Positions 59,650 to 64,000 of a stretch of 64,000 nucleotides of DNA are shown here, piece after piece. Within the stretch, counting starts at the first letter, position 1. The number at the start of each line of letters is the position of its first letter. A program made the translations under genes and the position numbers. Below the pieces are notes generated by a model. The model saw nothing but the letters and a program-made list of their open reading frames with translations, ran no database searches and was not told where the DNA came from. The DNA comes from Mytilisepta virgata (Eukaryota > Mollusca > Bivalvia > Mytilida > Mytilidae): positions 65,642,314-65,706,313 of the forward strand of contig CM051521.1 of assembly GCA_028015205.1 (NCBI GenBank), given 5' to 3'.

Positions 59650-60125
59650 CTAAGCGCAGCATGATACCACTGCAACATGTCAACAGGTAAAGAATCAACC
59701 CAATAAAGTGTTCAATAATATAATTCACATTACACAGAAATATTGGAACTACTAGAAAACCAGATAAAAAACAAACAAAATCCCCATTATATATACAATC
59801 GGATGAAAAATACACATTTTAGGTGTTCTGCAAATTGGCTAATATTGACCCCTTTAATCCATTTTATCTTAGGACAAAAGAACAATTTAAAAAAAAAATC
59901 ATTGAAATCAGAAAAGAAATAAAAAAGTTTTGAAAATTAAGGTGTGTCCCTTTTTTTTGGCCCTTGTATCTAGCAAACTGTAAGAGATAGTGAAAAATGG
60001 ATCTTGAATAAGTTTTCCCATTTTCAGCAAGGGACATTATAAACCATAAATCATAAAAATCAGACAAAAATTGAAAAAGTTACACCAAAATTAACAAAAA
60101 ACCCTTAATTACCCCCAGAAAAAAC
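59650..60125 (+). repeat. Dispersed repeat related to 56231-57360
   Basis: 'gtcaacaggtaaagaatcaa' and 'cagaaatattggaactac' match 56250-56360. 'aactgtaagagatagtgaaa' matches the 56941-57360 block. It lies upstream of the first visible VPS9D1-like exon. Confidence 0.6.
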
Positions 60126-60134
60126 AAAAGTGGA

Positions 60135-62575
60135 CATACTACATGTCTGGCCTGAGTATGCACATGGACACAGAATAATGATTATCTGATACCCAATATT
60201 TTGTATGTACCCTCCAAGAACTAATTATCTATAGACCAAACACAGATAGGTCTAGGTATTACAGTTGCTGAAAAAAGGACTTAATCAAGAAATTTGGATG
60301 AAAGTCACTCAACCATGAAATTGAGGTTAAGGTCCACAGACAAGTGTCAGACTGGCATGTAACCACCAAGAACTATCAATAGACTGAATACAGTAGATCT
60401 AGGTATTACAGTTTCTGAGAAATGGACTTAACAACGAAAATGTGACACAGGTCACTCAACCATGAAAATTAGGTCAAGGTTCCAAACCAGGTGTCAGACT
60501 AACATGTACCCACCAAGAACTATCTATTGACCAAATATGGTGGGTCTAGGTATTCTAGTTACTGAGAAATGGACTTAAGGGCATACGATACAGTTACAGG
60601 GGAGATAATCGCGTCGCTAACGTCCAACAAAAACTTTTCGCGGAACATTTTCCTTTTCCCGCAACGTCGCTAATTCGGACGTTTCTTTTCGCGGAAAATA
60701 ACGTTACGTCATAAAACGGTTCACGCAGAGAGGGAAATAAGCGGACAAAAAAAAAACACGATCAGGAACACCAAAAAGGCGACAGTCAAACGACAAACAA
60801 CACAAAATACTAAAATGTACACACAGAAATGAGTAGCAGGAACTGCATGAAAACTAAAGGATGGCGTTTTAATGGGTTTCATGGCGGAAAGTTTTCCATT
60901 TTGGAATAGATAGATTCCGATACATTGACATCTATATTTATAGTTCATGTAGTTGTAAAATCCCTTAGTTCAAATGGTGCATGAATATTGTGAGGAACTT
61001 CCATGTATCAAGAAGATACCTTTATATTTTTGTACATCATTTAATAAAAATGAAATTAGAGAATTAATTTCTCGGACTTCCTAACGTATGGTGATTTGCT
61101 TTTTTCAAAAGAGAGTAAAAATACTTAATTGGACATATATATGCTGAGAAACGCTAGTCATATACGTTTAAATACATGTATTGCTTTGGATAGAAACAGA
61201 AGTTCAATAATCGACGAAAATTGTCAGTATCTCCAGATATATATGGAAAAAACAATTTTATAAAAATTATTTTTACAGAGGCAATGCAATCCACAGCATT
61301 ATTTCCCTTTGGTGACAGGACATTTAACACAAAAGATGAAATAAGCAAAATTGTTGTAAAACATATAATTTGATCAGGAATTCTTTTCAAAGAGAGTGAT
61401 TCCAAGCCTTTTATTCATACAGGGAATCGGGACCACACGAGTATCCGTTTTGCGTTATAGTGGCACGTCATTTCCCGCGTAAAATCAACAGTTGTACAAT
61501 GCCGAAAAATTTGACACTTTTTTCAAATATCTAAAAATGGAGATCATGGACCCCTTAATTTCGAAACTGCATTCGATAGCAAATTATAAGGACAACATTA
61601 TGTGATTTTTAGATTAAATTATCAATAGCAGATTTTTTTTAATATACTGATGTATCGTGCTAAAATTCAAAGTTTTTGGTAATATATCACATATTTTGAA
61701 AAAAATGAAAATATCTTGTAGCACAAAATCGTCTGAATTTTATTTATCGGAAGAGAAGAGATATTCGTTTTCTTTATGCAAAAAACCCGATGTATTTATC
61801 TTTTAAAACAAGAAAGTACTTGATTTTTATAGAAATAGGTGAAAAGACGATATTTGCACAATCTTACTAAAAATCCCGGAAATTGAACCTTAAATATCTC
61901 AAAAATTAGCATATGAAGGTGTCATTTTCTTTGTATTTTTAGAAAGATCGGTGAAAAAACTACCAATATGCAAAATCTCAAAGAAAAATCAATAGTAGAT
62001 CGAAACTGTATCGTATGCCCTTAACCATGAAAAAGTGACAGTCACTCAAGCATGAAATTGAGGTCAAGGTCCAAGCCAGGTGTCAGACTGACATGCACCC
62101 ACCAAGAACTATCTATTGACCATATTTAGTGGGTCTAGGTATTCTAATTTCTGGGTAATGGACTTAACCACGAAAAAGTGACAAAGTCACTCAAACATGA
62201 AATTGAGGTCAAGGTCCCAAGCCAGGTGTCAGACTGGCATGTATTCACTAAGATCTGTCTATAGATCAAATATGGTTGGCCTAGGTATTACAGTTGCTGA
62301 GAAATTGATTTAACCATGAAACTTGGATGCAAATTTTAAATTCATGTTTAAGAAGTCAGTGAACCATGAAAATGAGATCAGGGTCACAAGACAAGTATAC
62401 TGCGCCAAACCTTATACAATAAGCTACCTTGTGGACCATAAATCTTGATTGTAGGTATTACATGTGCAAAGTTATTAAAGTTTTAAAAAAGTTTACGCCG
62501 CCGCCGCCGCTGCCGCTGCTGGAAAGTAATACCTGTATCTCACCTTCACGACTTTTCGTCGCAGGCGAGACAAAA
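60135..62575 (+). repeat. Family IV element: ~145 bp satellite with terminal hairpin, split by a TTAA element
   Basis: Units with 'ccaccaagaactatctattg', 'ggtctaggtatta' and 'gagaaatggactta' run from 60135 to 62470. The end has 'cgccgccgccgccgctgccg' then a hairpin around 'cacgacttttcgtcg' (about 62538-62570), then CAAAAAC. The insertion 60579-62020 lies inside one unit. Confidence 0.85.
60575..62024. mobile_element. 1442 bp non-autonomous TIR element with TTAA duplication
   Basis: The element 60579-62020 has perfect 17 bp TIRs GGGCATACGATACAGTT and is flanked by TTAA at 60575-60578 and 62021-62024. Removing it and one TTAA restores an ordinary satellite unit ('gaaatggacttaaccatg'). TTAA target use fits piggyBac- or Kolobok-type transposases; which one is undecided. 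It has no transposase; the 75- and 83-codon minus frames inside have no known domain. The left subterminal region is CG-rich ('cgcgtcgctaacgtcc', 'cgtcgctaattcggacg'). Confidence 0.9.
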
Positions 62576-62582
62576 ACAGAAA

Positions 62583-62800
62583 GGACCGGATTTCCCTAAT
62601 TTAATCCCAAGCTGTATTTCTAATGGGGGACCATTGTGTTAAAATATTATAATGATACATGCATTCAATAGAACAAAAGTATAATGTATGTCCATGCCAT
62701 TGACATACAACTACAACTATAACTACAACCACAACGATGATGACAGGCTCATACCATAATACATCCGAAAATATTTGTGGTTGTATATCTTCTCTAAAAA
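62583..62800 (+). repeat. Dispersed repeat pair, copy 2
   Basis: Parallel to 58483-58700: 'aatcccaagctgtatttcta', 'gggggaccattgtgtt' and 'gctcataccataatacatc' occur in the same order. It ends just before a family I element, as copy 1 follows one. Confidence 0.7.
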
Positions 62801-62806
62801 ATTTAT

Positions 62807-63780
62807 ACTAAAGGCTCCCAGTGAATGTATTGCTCAACGTGTCTATGTCCATCTTGACTGGCAGCCTGGAACATTGGTGTCAAGCCAACTGGCTCACTGG
62901 TTTCAAACAAGAAGATCTTTCAGTGATTTTTCCAATTAAGTCCTATACTAAACTATGTTTCGCTTTGAGCCCATTTTGGTCGACGGATGGGGTCATCGAA
63001 CTTATTCTGAAAGAGGAACACTGTTCAAAATGGCCCAGTGGTTTTAGACAAGAAGATCTTAAGTAAATTTCCCATAGCGTACTATGTTTAACTATGTTCG
63101 GCTCTGGCGGCCATATTGGATATCATGACAGGTTGGGTCATCGGATATAATTCTGAAAGAGGACCACCTAAGGACCATTGCTGCCAAATTTTGGTCCAAT
63201 CGGCCAAGTGGTTTCAGACAAGAAGATCGTTAATTAAATTCCCCATAGGGTCCCATGTTAAACTATGTTCGGCTCTGGCGGCCATCATGGATGACAGGTG
63301 GGGTCATCGGATATAATTCTGAAAGAGGACAACCTAAGGACTAATGCTGCCAAGATTTGGTCCAATTGGCCCAGTGATTTGAGACAAGAAGATCTTTAAT
63401 TAAATTCCCCATAGGGTCCTATGTTAAACTATGTTCATCTCTGGTGGCCATAATTGATGACGGGTGAGGTCAACTGGATATAATTCTGAAAGAGGACCCG
63501 CTAAGGACCAATGCTGCCAAGTTTTGGTCATACTGGGCAAGTGGTTTCTGACAAGAAGATCTTTAATTAAATTCCCCATAGGGTCCTATGTTAAACTATG
63601 TTCGGCTCTGGCGTATATACTTCTGAAAGAGAACCACTTAAGGACCATTGCTGCTACGTTTTGTTCCAATTGGCCTAGTGGTTTCAGAGGAGAAGCTCTT
63701 TGATGGAAAGTTTACGACAGATGACAGAGGCCAAGTGATGGCAATAGCTCACATGGCCTTTTAGGCAAGGTGAGCTAAAA
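62807..63780 (+). mobile_element. Complete family I element with ~165-185 bp units
   Basis: It starts 'actaaaggctcccagtgaat' + 'gtattgctcaacg' and ends 'gccaagtgatggcaatagct' + 'cacatggccttttaggcaag' + 'gtgagctaaaaa'. About five units hold 'gttcggctctggcggccat', 'ggatataattctgaaagagg' and 'cagacaagaagatc'. The four small frames along it are read-through of the units. Confidence 0.85.
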
Positions 63781-64000
63781 ACGAAGAGAACAATTGTTCC
63801 GAGAACAATTGTAAGGTCTTTCCTTTTCTTCGTACCAATTTTCAGAAGATAACATAACTTTGGGGAAAAAAGAAAACGTCAAAAATTGATGCAATAAGCA
63901 CCTATAAACGGTTTTAGACATTTTTCTGTTTGAAATTGAAAGTCAGTTTATGATCAACTTTACTGGACTAAAAACGTCATTCGTATGTCCTTTGAACTAG
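63781..64000. other. Flank with a CAATTGTT..AACAATTG palindrome
   Basis: Next to the family I element, 63791-63811 is a palindrome with 8 bp arms. The rest shows no exon or known repeat. Confidence 0.5.

Overview
The window is eukaryotic nuclear DNA, AT-rich, almost free of long reading frames and crowded with non-autonomous mobile elements. The repeats point to a bivalve mollusc, perhaps a mussel: tRNA-headed SINEs of the kind abundant in bivalves, short elements ending in '...CCAGGTGAGCTAAAAA' or '...GGGGCATAAAAA', and Penelope-like and L1-like retroelement wrecks. That assignment is inference; the exon and repeat structures are read directly from the sequence.

The main gene is on the minus strand and is invisible to ORF finding because its exons are short. 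Ten coding exons between 59327 and 30785, all with consistent GT..AG borders and matching phases, encode the central and C-terminal parts (578 residues plus a stop codon) of a homologue of VPS9D1, a VPS9-domain protein. The VPS9 residues expected for Rab5-family nucleotide exchange are present in the last two exons. The 5' exons lie beyond 64000. A second, isolated minus-strand exon at 3726-4037 encodes one immunoglobulin domain.

Layout. 1-2830: hairpin-ended repeat families and a tRNA-like SINE head. 3600-4130: Ig exon. 4760-6670: tandem ~320-330 bp repeats. 7381-11665: a near-perfect 2.14 kb tandem duplication. 12344-13650: a copy of the 'GCTCACCTGG' element (called family I below). 16790-19320: a decayed LINE with ORF1 and ORF2 remains, split by a family I element. 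23508-25607: Penelope-like RT remnant, two SINE families, and a 417 bp TIR element with 9 bp target duplications. 26080-28103: compound tandem repeats ending in a perfect palindrome. 30785-59327: the VPS9D1-like gene, whose introns are packed with family I elements, SINEs, small TIR elements and satellites. 60135-62575: a 145 bp satellite carrying a 1442 bp TIR element inserted at TTAA. 62807-63780: another complete family I element.

The most notable non-gene structure is that at least four repeat families unrelated in sequence share one architecture: a tandem-repeat body, a GC-rich trinucleotide-like stretch, a terminal hairpin of about 31-33 nt, then an A-run. This resembles Helentron-type non-autonomous elements but needs testing.
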